Below, in pieces: positions 9,179-18,174 of a stretch of 64,000 nucleotides of DNA (its first letter is position 1; each line of letters starts with the position of its first letter). Position numbers and translations under genes: made by a program. Source of the DNA: Cyclobacteriaceae bacterium (GTDB lineage: Bacteria; Bacteroidota; Bacteroidia; Cytophagales; Cyclobacteriaceae); assembly GCA_020436165.1 (NCBI GenBank), contig JAGQYI010000002.1, forward strand, positions 1 through 64,000, written 5' to 3'. The notes under the pieces were generated by a model, which saw nothing but the letters and a program-made list of their open reading frames with translations, was not told the DNA's origin and did not search any database.

Positions 9179-9721
9179 ATGCAAACCTACATTGCCATAC
9201 TCCGCGGCATTAACGTTAGCGGACAAAAATTAATTAAAATGGACAAATTAAGGGAAGCGCTGGCTTCCCTTGGTTTTTCTAACCTGGCCACCTACATCCA
9301 AAGTGGCAATGTGGTGTTTCAGGCTGCGAATGAAGATAACCTGACCCTCGCTCAAAAAATTCATAACCGGATTGAAAAAATATTTGGGTTTGACGTGCCT
9401 GTATTAGTGCGCTCTTTAGATGAATGGCAGCAGGTTGTAGACAACTTTCCTTTTGAAGGCATTGAAGAAATGAACCGATTGCTGGTAACTTTTCTGGAAG
9501 AAAAGCCTGCATATATTCCCAAAGAAGAAATTGATACGCTTAAAGCCTCCAAAGATGAAGTGGTATATGGCGAGCAAGAAGTTTACCTCTACGTACCTGA
9601 TGGGTACGGCAACTCCAAACTGGACAACAACACCCTTGAGCGTAAGCTAAAAGTGAGAGCCACTACCCGTAATTGGAAAACCACATTGACACTGTTGGAA
9701 ATGGTGAATGAATTGAAATGA
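9179..9721 (+). CDS. DUF1697 family protein
   Basis: This 180-residue cytoplasmic protein belongs to the DUF1697 family, shown by the N-terminal IAILRGINVSG, the segment LATYIQSGNVVF near residue 38, and a C-terminal TRNWKTTLTLLEM helix. The family is widespread and lacks a known reaction. The ATG at 9179 is chosen. A TTG nine bases upstream is in frame but lies inside the previous gene and offers no advantage. The start sits one base after the upstream stop and the end overlaps the next gene as ATGA, so the three genes are likely cotranscribed. Confidence 0.88.
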   Translation: MQTYIAILRGINVSGQKLIKMDKLREALASLGFSNLATYIQSGNVVFQAANEDNLTLAQKIHNRIEKIFGFDVPVLVRSLDEWQQVVDNFPFEGIEEMNRLLVTFLEEKPAYIPKEEIDTLKASKDEVVYGEQEVYLYVPDGYGNSKLDNNTLERKLKVRATTRNWKTTLTLLEMVNELK

Positions 9722-10212
9722 ATAAAACAACTAAAACATTTTTGCTTTTAATTTTAACTATTTTAACCCAACAAACTTTTGACCGTTTGTTTGGTGACTA
9801 CTTCATAGTTGGCGCTTCTCCAATATTTTTATTCGGTATAATATGGAATTTTTATAATGGTGAAAATCTCTACTCCCATTTTACAAATAAGAATGACTTT
9901 AATTTGGCGAAATTTAAAATGCTTAGCTTTTTATCAATTGCTTGGCTTTTCCTCTATATAATATTTCTCAATATTTACGCCTACCCTCTTGAACGTACTG
10001 ATCCTGTCGAAAGGATGTTCTTCTATCAAATTAGTGCTGTCTCACTTGTTTTGCCTCTTTATTCGCTTTATTATAATGTGAGGTTTGTAGCTACCTTATT
10101 ATCTGGTCAGAACAAACAAATTTCTAAACTAAACATTGTTTCTTCTATTATATTTTTCCCAATAGGTATTATTTGGCTTCAGCCTAAAATTAAAGATGTG
10201 TTACAAAATTAA
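9718..10212 (+). CDS. Small multi-pass membrane protein
   Basis: Function unknown. The 164 residues contain about four hydrophobic segments (roughly residues 7-22, 31-45, 66-87 and 104-122, perhaps a fifth at 140-155) with short charged loops, so it should sit in the inner membrane. The ATG overlaps the upstream stop by four bases. Its coding sequence is more AT-rich than its neighbours, which may only reflect the hydrophobic codons. It is the last gene before a switch to the minus strand and has no strong terminator after it. Confidence 0.7.
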   Translation: MNKTTKTFLLLILTILTQQTFDRLFGDYFIVGASPIFLFGIIWNFYNGENLYSHFTNKNDFNLAKFKMLSFLSIAWLFLYIIFLNIYAYPLERTDPVERMFFYQISAVSLVLPLYSLYYNVRFVATLLSGQNKQISKLNIVSSIIFFPIGIIWLQPKIKDVLQN

Positions 10213-10287
10213 TCCGAATAAAGATTATAGATAATGGACCTAAATGTAAGATCAACCTGTCAAGGCGGGTAATGACATTTCCTATTG

Positions 10288-12810
10288 TCAATACCCAATC
10301 AACACAAAGGGTGCCCAGTAATACGGTTCGCCATATTTGTCATCCGTAATCATTTTGCGCTTGGCATTGGCTAATGCCAGCGAGTATTCCTGCCCGCTCA
10401 GTAAATTGTTGTAAAAGTCGATCATTAACTGGCTGGTAGAGGCATCTGATACACTCCAAAGTGAAACCACCATGTTGCGCGCACCTGAGTAAATGATGGC
10501 CCTTGTTAGCCCAATAATACCTTCTCCTTTGGAGAGTTTGCCCAATCCGGTTTCGCAGGCAGAAAGCACCACCAAATCTGCATTGAACTTCAGGTTGTAA
10601 ATCTCACCGGTATAGAGGCTTCCGTTGGAACCATCTTTAGTGGTTAGGCATATTTGGGAGCGCTCCGGGTGCAGCTCATCTACAATGCCATGCGTTGCAA
10701 AATGAATGATATTGCTTTGGGCCACTTGCGGTGACATCACGGCCGATTTGGAAGCATTCGCTTCCAGAAACAAATTGGCCTGGTCTTTATCCTTTTCAAA
10801 CAGGCCACCAATTTCCTCCACTTCTTGTTTGGTGCCCGGTAAATAGGCCAAACCTAATCCGCTAAAATCAACAGGGGCAAACAAAGATATTTGCTCGTCT
10901 TTGCTTATCGCCTCATTTTTCTGCATAAGGCTAGCTGCATACAAATAAGATACCGAGTATTTTTTGATTAAGAACGATTTAGCATCTTCCTTATCAGTTA
11001 GAAGCGCTTCCAGCGGTACGGTTGAAATCCTACCCGAAGGCACCACGATAATTTGTTTGGTTTCTGCGGGCAGCTTATTCAACCCCAACTGGTAAAACAG
11101 TTTGGAACCCACTTCCTGAGAGGTCTCCTCTGCTTTATAGTACAATGCGTTTCGATAACCTGTAATGTTCTTGTCAAAACCCTCATCAACCGGTAGGTTT
11201 TCCACTTTTAACCCTTTTGCGTCAATGAAAAAAGCATATAATCGTTTTGCATTATCGCCCAAAAAATAACTTACCATGGTAGCTCCTTGAGGCAATTTTT
11301 GCTGAATATCTGAAATAGAAGGCGTTTTGATATCGTATTTAAGTGCATAGTAATCCGGATAATTGGCTTCCAGCGTCTTTTTCAGTTTATCATATTGCTC
11401 TGACCAGCTAAACAAATCGGCCGTGAGTTGCTTGCGTTGAGATTCATTGGATGTTTCTGCCAGTTTCTGTTCGAGATAAGCTATTTCAGATTTGATCTCC
11501 TTTTCCTTGCTTAGCATTTCATCGGGTATACCGGCAAAGCTCTGCGCATTAGCATCAGCAATAGCCTCCAGCAATACAGCCGATTTACTCTTTTCGGCAA
11601 AGTAAAACGCACGTTGCTGATAAGGAATTTTCTTCCACTTAACTCCGGCCATTTCAAGACTCACGCGAATGGCAGATTCATATACATCCGATGCCGTATT
11701 TCCCAGCGCAATTTTGTCTGCTTCACTTGTCCTGAATTGCCTGATCTTATCTATAACCATATCGGCAATACCCAGCAGTTCATAGGCCTGGTTCAAGTCC
11801 TTTATTTTCAGGCTGTAATTTGTATGCAGATCCTCATAGGCTCTTGCTTCCTGGAGCAAGCTTATAAGGTAAATGTCGGCATTAAAATATCCATCCACAG
11901 GTGGAAGTTCATACGCCAGGGTAGCTGTGTAGCTTTCCTGGTTTGCTTCTATAGCTGACTGGTAGCTGTCAATCGCTTCAGGATATTTTTCCTCCGCCAG
12001 ATAAGTGCTTCCAATCAGGTTGTACGTTGTGGCAATTTCAGGATGCCGTTCACCATAATTGCTTTGATAAATAGAAAGCGCCTTTTGGCCGTAGTCGCTG
12101 GCAAAGCGATAATCTTTGGTAACCAGAAACACGGAGGCCAGACTCGAGTAGACAAAGGCTACAGAAGTGGAATTCTCGCCAAACTCCTTTTTACGAATAT
12201 CAAGCGCATTGTTCAGGTTCTGAAGTGCCTCGTGATAATTCTTCAGGTTCCTGTAAGCCAATCCGATATTCACATAGGCAGTAGCTATCTTGTCCTTCAA
12301 TCCCATTTTTTCATATAAAGCCAGGGCCTTTTTGTAGTAATCCAGAGCCAGATCGGGCTGAAGGCTACTATATACAAGGCCAATGTTATTTAAGGAAGCC
12401 GCCACTTCCTGGGGATCGTTCAATGTCTCTCTTTTTTGCAGCGCAATTTGATGGTATTGAAGTGCCTGAGAGCTTTTACCTTGAGACCACAAGGCTACCG
12501 CAATATTATTATAGGTCTGTGCCAATAACCTATTGTCCTTTGACCTTTCTTTTTCAAGTTTGTCTTTGGCTCTCTCGAAGTATGAAATTGCTTTTTCGCT
12601 GTTCCCTTTTGTCAGCCATACCTCGCCCATCAGGTTGTAATACGAGGGCTCGGTACTTTGCATGGCTTCCAGCATTTCCAACGCTTTATTTTCATCACCG
12701 CTGTCCATTAAGCTCTTTGCCTCTTTCAATGTATTCTGAGCAAACGATACATTAAAGCCGGCAGCCATAAGTATCAATATACATAGTATCTTTTTAAGCT
12801 TCATAATCAT
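10288..12810 (-). CDS. Exported TPR-CHAT protein (caspase-like)
   Basis: This 840-residue protein has a signal peptide (cleavage near SFAQ), a long run of tetratricopeptide repeats of the NNIA/NIGLAY type over about residues 25-300, a helical linker with charged coiled-coil character, and a C-terminal CHAT domain. CHAT is a caspase/separase-like cysteine peptidase fold. The predicted dyad is visible as H707 in HFATHG and C752 in SACETG, and the protein ends with the family's YYWAPFVLIG. A signal peptide places it in the periplasm or outside. It follows an outer-membrane protein gene with a one-base TGATG overlap. An internal ATG at 12804 is an alternative start. Substrate unknown. Confidence 0.9.
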   Translation of the reverse strand: MIMKLKKILCILILMAAGFNVSFAQNTLKEAKSLMDSGDENKALEMLEAMQSTEPSYYNLMGEVWLTKGNSEKAISYFERAKDKLEKERSKDNRLLAQTYNNIAVALWSQGKSSQALQYHQIALQKRETLNDPQEVAASLNNIGLVYSSLQPDLALDYYKKALALYEKMGLKDKIATAYVNIGLAYRNLKNYHEALQNLNNALDIRKKEFGENSTSVAFVYSSLASVFLVTKDYRFASDYGQKALSIYQSNYGERHPEIATTYNLIGSTYLAEEKYPEAIDSYQSAIEANQESYTATLAYELPPVDGYFNADIYLISLLQEARAYEDLHTNYSLKIKDLNQAYELLGIADMVIDKIRQFRTSEADKIALGNTASDVYESAIRVSLEMAGVKWKKIPYQQRAFYFAEKSKSAVLLEAIADANAQSFAGIPDEMLSKEKEIKSEIAYLEQKLAETSNESQRKQLTADLFSWSEQYDKLKKTLEANYPDYYALKYDIKTPSISDIQQKLPQGATMVSYFLGDNAKRLYAFFIDAKGLKVENLPVDEGFDKNITGYRNALYYKAEETSQEVGSKLFYQLGLNKLPAETKQIIVVPSGRISTVPLEALLTDKEDAKSFLIKKYSVSYLYAASLMQKNEAISKDEQISLFAPVDFSGLGLAYLPGTKQEVEEIGGLFEKDKDQANLFLEANASKSAVMSPQVAQSNIIHFATHGIVDELHPERSQICLTTKDGSNGSLYTGEIYNLKFNADLVVLSACETGLGKLSKGEGIIGLTRAIIYSGARNMVVSLWSVSDASTSQLMIDFYNNLLSGQEYSLALANAKRKMITDDKYGEPYYWAPFVLIGY

Positions 12811-13769
12811 CAGAACCTAAACAAATATCCAATTGTCATAACAGAATGGCGTGTCAGTCCATCAGGGTTTACTTCCCTGTCGGTTAATTTCTTTCCGTAA
12901 GAAACCTTAACTGCACTGTTAATATTTATGTTGTAGTTAAAGCCTGCCAAAAAGGTAATGGCCCAGCCGGTGGTGCCGGCCACCTTATAGTATCCATTTA
13001 CCGCTTCTATCCGGTCCTTATTGACCCTACATATTGCCAAAAGACCCGCATTAAAACTGTACCTGGTAAAACGGAAGTTTCTCTCTGCACGAAACATAAT
13101 ATCTGTTCCTCTCTTTAACCTTGTGGCCAGGGGATAGCTTCTTACGTAATCTTCGCTTGGATAAATTGGTACCCATTCGCTTTGTCTAAATGTATTGTCG
13201 TTGGCCGAGAGTGCCATTTGAATACCTGTTGCAAACAACCATTTGGAGGAAAGTAAGGAGGCTCCAGCCACCAGATCATAACTCCCCAAACTGGTTTGGT
13301 AATACATGGGTAAAACCAGGCCTTCGGAGCCTTCTATTTTTTTGCCATTCGAGGTGAGGTCCGATTTATTGCTGGGTATCTTTCCTCCTACAGTGGCGCT
13401 AAAATCGAAATTGTCTGTGTCAATGAGCCTTTTGGTTAAACTAAGCGAAATATCTCCCAATCCTGCAGTGTTCGAAAAGCTACCGGAAACCATTTGATAG
13501 GGGAGTTTTAACTGAAACGTCATGTTTTCTCCTATACCAACAGTAGCATCTATTCCCAAAACACGCACAATAGGTGAAAGGGTGGTTTTACCCTGATAAT
13601 AGCTTACTTCAACAGATCTGAGTTTAAGCTCTACCTTCTTATTGTACGCTTGGTCGGGCTTCATAGCACCCATAGTACAAAAGCCTGCATCACTACACCC
13701 TTGTCCGTATAGCTGATGGAAAAAGGTGGAAAGTAAAATGCCTGCTATAATCGATTTGCTATTTTTCAT
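12810..13769 (-). CDS. Predicted outer-membrane beta-barrel protein
   Basis: This 319-residue protein has a signal peptide ending near QLYGQ, a cysteine-containing GCSDAGFCTMG segment at the mature N-terminus and then many alternating beta strands, closing with a terminal aromatic residue (YLFRF), as expected for an outer-membrane barrel. No transport or enzyme motif is evident. It is the first gene of a two-gene unit with the TPR-CHAT protein, and stop and start share one base. The pairing suggests that the barrel and the CHAT protein act together at the cell surface, which is inference. Confidence 0.75.
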   Translation of the reverse strand: MKNSKSIIAGILLSTFFHQLYGQGCSDAGFCTMGAMKPDQAYNKKVELKLRSVEVSYYQGKTTLSPIVRVLGIDATVGIGENMTFQLKLPYQMVSGSFSNTAGLGDISLSLTKRLIDTDNFDFSATVGGKIPSNKSDLTSNGKKIEGSEGLVLPMYYQTSLGSYDLVAGASLLSSKWLFATGIQMALSANDNTFRQSEWVPIYPSEDYVRSYPLATRLKRGTDIMFRAERNFRFTRYSFNAGLLAICRVNKDRIEAVNGYYKVAGTTGWAITFLAGFNYNININSAVKVSYGKKLTDREVNPDGLTRHSVMTIGYLFRF

Positions 13770-13925
13770 TTGGTTCGATTAAAGTGAAAACCAGATAACT
13801 ACACCGCAAATCTTTCAAGTAAAACTGACGTTGGGGTGTTTGTTAAGCTAGTTCAGCAAATAATAAAGATATGAAATATTGATTCAAATACATCGGGCAT
13901 AAAATTGACTTCAAAGAATTTAAGT
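13770..13925. other. Gap upstream of the barrel/CHAT operon
   Basis: These 156 bases hold the presumed promoter of the minus-strand outer-membrane protein gene and the trailing end of the amidoligase operon. I saw no exact TAnnTTTG element and no convincing terminator hairpin. The right part is AT-rich. Confidence 0.4.
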
Positions 13926-14699
13926 CTATTCCCTCCTTGGAATCTCCTTTCTTTTCTCCACTCTTTCTCTTGAAACACCTTTATTTTCAAAGGTTGAATA
14001 AGAATAATGAGTAAAGTTCAACACCAATGAAAAATAAAGTGCAGTTGTTATTTCATTAAGTTCAGGAGTATTGGCCCATTTGTGGTTTACCTCAATTTCA
14101 ATTCCAAGGTAATTCTGTTCTGAAAACTTCTTTCTCAAGTAAGTGGTAAATCCATCATCGGCCCCTTTGTACGGCTCGTTCAGTTTGACGGATTTATCAG
14201 GAAGTTTTTTCTCCAGTTCATTTTTCCAGTAGTTGCAAAAAATGTTTTCGGTAGTCCTGGCCTCATCAAATAACAAACCTACATCAACACTTCTCTCCAC
14301 ACCATTCCATTCAGGAACAAACGTGTGCACCGATACGTGTAGTACTCTTTGTTGTTTACTTATTTTTCGAATATACCGTTCAACCTTGTTTCGGTATGAG
14401 TAGTAATATTCTTTCAGAATCTCCTCTTTTTCATTGTTACTGAGACGATTGGTTCGATCTGAATATATCTCAGGGTTAAAAACAGATCGGTTACAATCAA
14501 CCAATAATCTGCTGATTCTTGTTTGAAATAATTTGGCATTTAATTCTGTCGAAAGCTTTTGTGCTATTTGAAGAGCTCCAATATCCCAGCCCCTATGAGA
14601 TTCAAGCTGATCCTCACAACCTGTAAAATGTGATGCATACTGAGAAGGGATAAGATTACCTCCGTGTTCGCAGGTTATAATAATATGGAATGGTCGCAT
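13926..14699 (-). CDS. N-formylglutamate amidohydrolase family hydrolase
   Basis: This 257-residue cytoplasmic protein belongs to the N-formylglutamate amidohydrolase family, zinc-dependent enzymes that cleave the amide of N-acylated glutamate. Motifs visible are CEHGGN at residues 10-15, HRGWDIGA near residue 35, SRLLVDCNRS near residue 63 and VSVHTF near residue 122. No histidine-utilisation genes are nearby, so a role in histidine breakdown is unlikely. Instead it ends an operon of two amide-forming ligases and a C39-like peptidase, and its first 25 bases overlap the ligase gene before it. It may remove or recycle a glutamyl group. The exact substrate is unknown. Confidence 0.85.
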   Translation of the reverse strand: MRPFHIIITCEHGGNLIPSQYASHFTGCEDQLESHRGWDIGALQIAQKLSTELNAKLFQTRISRLLVDCNRSVFNPEIYSDRTNRLSNNEKEEILKEYYYSYRNKVERYIRKISKQQRVLHVSVHTFVPEWNGVERSVDVGLLFDEARTTENIFCNYWKNELEKKLPDKSVKLNEPYKGADDGFTTYLRKKFSEQNYLGIEIEVNHKWANTPELNEITTALYFSLVLNFTHYSYSTFENKGVSRERVEKRKEIPRRE

Positions 14700-15940
14700 T
14701 TTTCAAAAAGGTGGTTTTCAGACAGGTTATCACTAAGCTCTCGATAAATGAGTTTTAGATTGTTGTGGGTATATACTGTGTTGGCAACATCAAGAATACG
14801 CTGGGCAAGCGGCCCCTTGGATAAAATTATTTCTAACGAGGGAGCCCAGTAAGCCATAGCTTCCGGAAAGTGCTCTTGTGTCAGCACAAAAAGATGTTTC
14901 CAAATGTCGCCAGCCGTAGCGCTATCCGCCTGCATACCAAGCGTACTTAAAAACTCATTGCTATCGATTACCGCCAAAGGGCCTTCCTTTATGGTTTTTT
15001 GAAGCATTTCGTTTAGCGTTGCAGCACTCCAGCTTTGCTGAATATGATAAGAAGCGGTTGTTTCTTTTACCAATAACTTAATGGCATGAATTACCAAACT
15101 TGCTATTGCCAGGTCCGCCTTTGGGCATTCCTGAATATCGATAAGGCGAATTTCTATTGATCCCCTGTCGAAACGAGCAATTATTCCTCTCGAGTTTACC
15201 CAAATCGGATTCAGCACATTTTCCGTATCGTATGGCCTAATATCTTCCTGAATCCGCTCATATATTTGTTTTCTGTATTGCCTTTTTGAGTAAACACGTT
15301 CAGGTATTACCTTGCCCACAATGCTGCCAATCTTTCTCTGATTGTTTTGGTAGTAGATAAGGCGCTTATCCAAAACCCCTGTAAACTCTCCATTAATAAT
15401 AGGCGAGCTTGCAGATAAAGCCGGAAGCAAAGGAAGCAGCAATCTTGCTGCTGCATGAAGCTTCGCAAACTCCTCATCATCGTAAAAAGGAAGGTTGATA
15501 TGCGTGCTTTGCAGGTTCGACCATCCATGCCCCTCACAATTAAAAATCCTGTTGTAGGTTTCGTATACTTCTGAATTACCATGTGGCCACAAAAAGGTTT
15601 CTTTGTGTGGATTCATCCACGGATGTGCAGCTGTTGGCATAAGCCGGGCATTAAATTTTTTAAGCAAATTATTGATCTGCTCAACATTGGCCTGAAAATC
15701 CTTATTTAACTGCTCAAGGTCATTGGTTGGGCTGGTACACTTTAACTCCACCACATGAAGAACCAGCTCATTAGACCAGGTGACTGCTCCATTTACGTAT
15801 TCATCCACATAGTCTCCTGCGGCTTCCTTCAAAAGCTCATCTGCTATTGGTTTTACGTCCAATGTGTCCTTGTCTACAATCATATACTCCAGTTCTATTC
15901 CGTATCCCTGGAACAGGTGCATGCGCGATTGCTTTTCCAT
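14675..15940 (-). CDS. GCS2-type carboxylate-amine ligase
   Basis: This 421-residue protein is a glutamate-cysteine ligase family 2 relative with a glutamine-synthetase-like catalytic fold. It joins a carboxylate to an amine through an acyl phosphate made with ATP. The N-terminus carries GYGIELEYM with the metal-binding acidic residues, followed by ELVLHVVELK, QSTHINLPF near residue 142 and RFDRGSIEIRLIDIQECP near residue 255. True glutathione enzymes of this kind are usually found with glutathione synthetase. Here the partners are an RLAN-type ATP-grasp ligase and peptidases, so the product is probably another gamma-glutamyl or amide compound. Six bases separate it from the ATP-grasp gene. 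Confidence 0.87.
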   Translation of the reverse strand: MEKQSRMHLFQGYGIELEYMIVDKDTLDVKPIADELLKEAAGDYVDEYVNGAVTWSNELVLHVVELKCTSPTNDLEQLNKDFQANVEQINNLLKKFNARLMPTAAHPWMNPHKETFLWPHGNSEVYETYNRIFNCEGHGWSNLQSTHINLPFYDDEEFAKLHAAARLLLPLLPALSASSPIINGEFTGVLDKRLIYYQNNQRKIGSIVGKVIPERVYSKRQYRKQIYERIQEDIRPYDTENVLNPIWVNSRGIIARFDRGSIEIRLIDIQECPKADLAIASLVIHAIKLLVKETTASYHIQQSWSAATLNEMLQKTIKEGPLAVIDSNEFLSTLGMQADSATAGDIWKHLFVLTQEHFPEAMAYWAPSLEIILSKGPLAQRILDVANTVYTHNNLKLIYRELSDNLSENHLFEKCDHSILL

Positions 15941-15945
15941 TTCTA

Positions 15946-17397
15946 TTAGTTCTTTAAGACCTTTTGCATTAAGTAATTCATAACGGCATCGTATAAACTG
16001 GTTTTTTCTATTTTGTCCTCAATTCCTGAGTCGATGCTTGGATTATCGTTTATTTCTATGATATAGAACTTACCCTTTACCTCTTTGATATCAACCCCAT
16101 AGAGGCCCTCGCCAATTAGTTTTGTGGCTTTAATGGCCAATTGAAGCATGGCTTTGGGCGCCTCTGCAACCGATATGGTTTCGCTTCTTCCAAACCGTGA
16201 GGTGCTTTTCGATTTCCAGTTCACAATTTGCCAGTGGTTTTGAGCCATAAAATACTTGCACACATAAAGGGGCTTGCCTCCCAGCACACCAACCCGCCAG
16301 TCAAAAGGTGTGGGCATAAATTCCTGAGCTATAAGCAAATCGGTTTCCTGAAAATATTCTTTTAAGCTTTCCTGAAGTTCGGCAGGGTTATTCACCTTTT
16401 TCACCCCTTTTGAAAAGGCTCCGTCAGGCTTTTTTAATACATAAGGAAATTGAAGTTCCTCAAGCTTTTTTTGAGAGCCGTTCTTTTGCACGATTACCGA
16501 CTTTGGTGCAGGCACCTTATTGGTCTCCAAAAGTTCCTTCAGATATACTTTATTGGTACATTTTAGAATTGAATTGGGGTCGTCAATTACTGCTATTCGT
16601 TCGTATTCTGCCTTACGTGCAAATCGGAAAGAGTGATGGTTTACATTGGTTGTTTCCCGAATAAAAAGTGCATCGTACTGGGTTATCCGGCCTATATCAG
16701 TTTTGGTGATAAATTCTGCATTAAACCCGGCACGATCTGCCGCTTTAAGAAATTTTTGCAATGCTTTCGCATCAGATGGAGGTACCGTATCCTCCGGGTT
16801 CACCAGAATTGCCAGATCGTACAACTTACGTTTGTAATTTTTCCTAACCATCTTTTTCCCAGACAAAAACAATTGCAGGGCATGATTAAGATCTTCCTTA
16901 TCCTCTTCTTTCAGGTCTTTAAGGTTAAGGGGTTTAAGCGACTGTAAAATCCACTTGTCCTTTTTAAGAAAGCTGACCTTTTGAATTGGCATTTGAAAAA
17001 GGTTGAAGAGAAGAAGCCCTATTCTTGACAAAGCAATATCTTGGGTAATACCGAAATAGATAGTGAATTCACATTTTTCAATTACGCCCGCTTTTTCAAG
17101 ATTATCCTGTATAAGATTATCAAAATCCTGGGCGTCTTCCCTTGCCAGGTTAGGCAATTTAAAATCCATTAAAGTGGAAGTTACGGGCAAGCATTTATGG
17201 CCTCGTGCCTCAGCCAGCAACGAAATATAATAACCCTCGCTTTGGTACTGATAGCTCTTGCAAAGGTTAATAACCTTTACATTCCATTGATTGGCATATT
17301 CGTCTGAATTAATGTATTCCGAGGGCGAAATCACTTCTACGCTTTCCGCATCAATGGCCCACTCGGTGGGGTTTTCTGTTACAATTAAACGTTGCAT
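15946..17397 (-). CDS. RLAN/RimK-type ATP-grasp ligase
   Basis: The 483-residue protein has two parts. About 150 residues at the N-terminus match the RimK-like ATP-grasp N-terminal (RLAN) region, including NLCKSYQYQSEGYYISLLAEARGH-like sequence. The C-terminal half is an ATP-grasp domain, with LKKPDGAFSKGVKKV in the nucleotide loop, QEFMPTPFDWRVGVL, and the metal site EINDNPSID near residue 448. RimK relatives add glutamate to a protein or small molecule through an amide bond. The gene begins one base after the C39-like gene and six bases before the GCS2 gene. The substrate is unknown. A peptide or protein modification is the likely product. Confidence 0.9.
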   Translation of the reverse strand: MQRLIVTENPTEWAIDAESVEVISPSEYINSDEYANQWNVKVINLCKSYQYQSEGYYISLLAEARGHKCLPVTSTLMDFKLPNLAREDAQDFDNLIQDNLEKAGVIEKCEFTIYFGITQDIALSRIGLLLFNLFQMPIQKVSFLKKDKWILQSLKPLNLKDLKEEDKEDLNHALQLFLSGKKMVRKNYKRKLYDLAILVNPEDTVPPSDAKALQKFLKAADRAGFNAEFITKTDIGRITQYDALFIRETTNVNHHSFRFARKAEYERIAVIDDPNSILKCTNKVYLKELLETNKVPAPKSVIVQKNGSQKKLEELQFPYVLKKPDGAFSKGVKKVNNPAELQESLKEYFQETDLLIAQEFMPTPFDWRVGVLGGKPLYVCKYFMAQNHWQIVNWKSKSTSRFGRSETISVAEAPKAMLQLAIKATKLIGEGLYGVDIKEVKGKFYIIEINDNPSIDSGIEDKIEKTSLYDAVMNYLMQKVLKN

Positions 17398-17398
17398 T

Positions 17399-18118
17399 CT
17401 ACTTTGGTTGTATTATTAACAGATTGGCATCATAGGTTACAATTCCTAAAAGGATTGCGTTAATTACGCGTTGAATATCCACAGAGTAATACTGTATGGT
17501 TTCCTTAATGGGGTTCGGGTTAAGCGGGTCTGCAATAAGCACCTTTCGCTCTTTTTCATCGTACCCTCTTATTACCACAAAATGGCCCACCGGCTCTCCT
17601 TTTGTATCATGATATGTATTGGTCTTAGGAATTTCTCTCGCACTTTGATACAAATAGGTTGCACTTAAACCCGTCAAAATCGGAGTGTTTTTACTTAGTA
17701 TTTTCTTTAACAGTCCCGGGCGAAGTTCTTCAAGCACTATTTCGCCACCAGAAGAGAGAAACTGGGTGTATGCCTTAGTTGCCTGCTTAAATTTTTTTGT
17801 GTGTTTAAAAGAAAGCTGCTCCTTAAGTTTGGAAATGAGGTCTGTTTGGGACTGGAACCAGGTTGGATCGAATACCTGGAGATTATATGTATAAATGGTT
17901 GCCGAATAGCCTCTTTTGAGCGCATGATTGCCCAACATTACAGCCAATGTACCGCCCCCCTTCACCTGCTTTACTTGTCTTATTACATCATGTAGCTCCT
18001 GGTGATCATCATAAAAATCGTACAAGGCCTGTAAACAGGTTGGGCCACAGCTTTCATCTGTTGGCTGAGCTAAAATATTTATTCGTTTTCCATCCGCTAC
18101 GAAATGTTCCATATCCAT
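17399..18118 (-). CDS. C39-like cysteine peptidase
   Basis: This 239-residue protein has the layout of a C39 (bacteriocin leader type) papain-like peptidase: oxyanion glutamine Q18, nucleophile C24 in DESCGPTC, histidine H179 in VGHFVVIRGYD and aspartate D197 in IADPLN. It lacks a signal peptide and membrane segments, so it works in the cytoplasm, unlike C39 domains fused to ABC exporters. It heads the operon whose other genes are two amide ligases and an acylglutamate hydrolase. It may trim a peptide substrate or remove the modification. Start: ATG at 18118, or the third codon at 18112. Confidence 0.85.
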   Translation of the reverse strand: MDMEHFVADGKRINILAQPTDESCGPTCLQALYDFYDDHQELHDVIRQVKQVKGGGTLAVMLGNHALKRGYSATIYTYNLQVFDPTWFQSQTDLISKLKEQLSFKHTKKFKQATKAYTQFLSSGGEIVLEELRPGLLKKILSKNTPILTGLSATYLYQSAREIPKTNTYHDTKGEPVGHFVVIRGYDEKERKVLIADPLNPNPIKETIQYYSVDIQRVINAILLGIVTYDANLLIIQPK

Positions 18119-18174
18119 TTTTGATTTTCTATATGACGTGGGTTTGCCAAAAAGTCACTTACCTTGGTAGTAAA
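18119..18174. promoter_or_regulatory. Divergent promoter region, amidoligase operon and sigma factor
   Basis: Only 56 bases separate the start of the minus-strand amidoligase operon from the plus-strand ECF sigma factor gene, so both promoters must overlap here or extend into the genes. No exact Bacteroidota TAnnTTTG motif was found, which leaves room for alternative sigma control. This is inference from layout. Confidence 0.4.

Noticed and set aside
10213-10287. CCTGTCAAGGCGGG and TGACA/TGTCA pair after the 164-residue gene
   Set aside because: It may be a fragment of the CCTGCC repeat family, but the arms are too short and irregular to call.
17947-18174. N-terminal extension of the ECF sigma factor
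   Set aside because: The extension is antisense to the C39-like gene and has no similarity to sigma factor N-termini; the ATG at 18175 begins region 2 normally.
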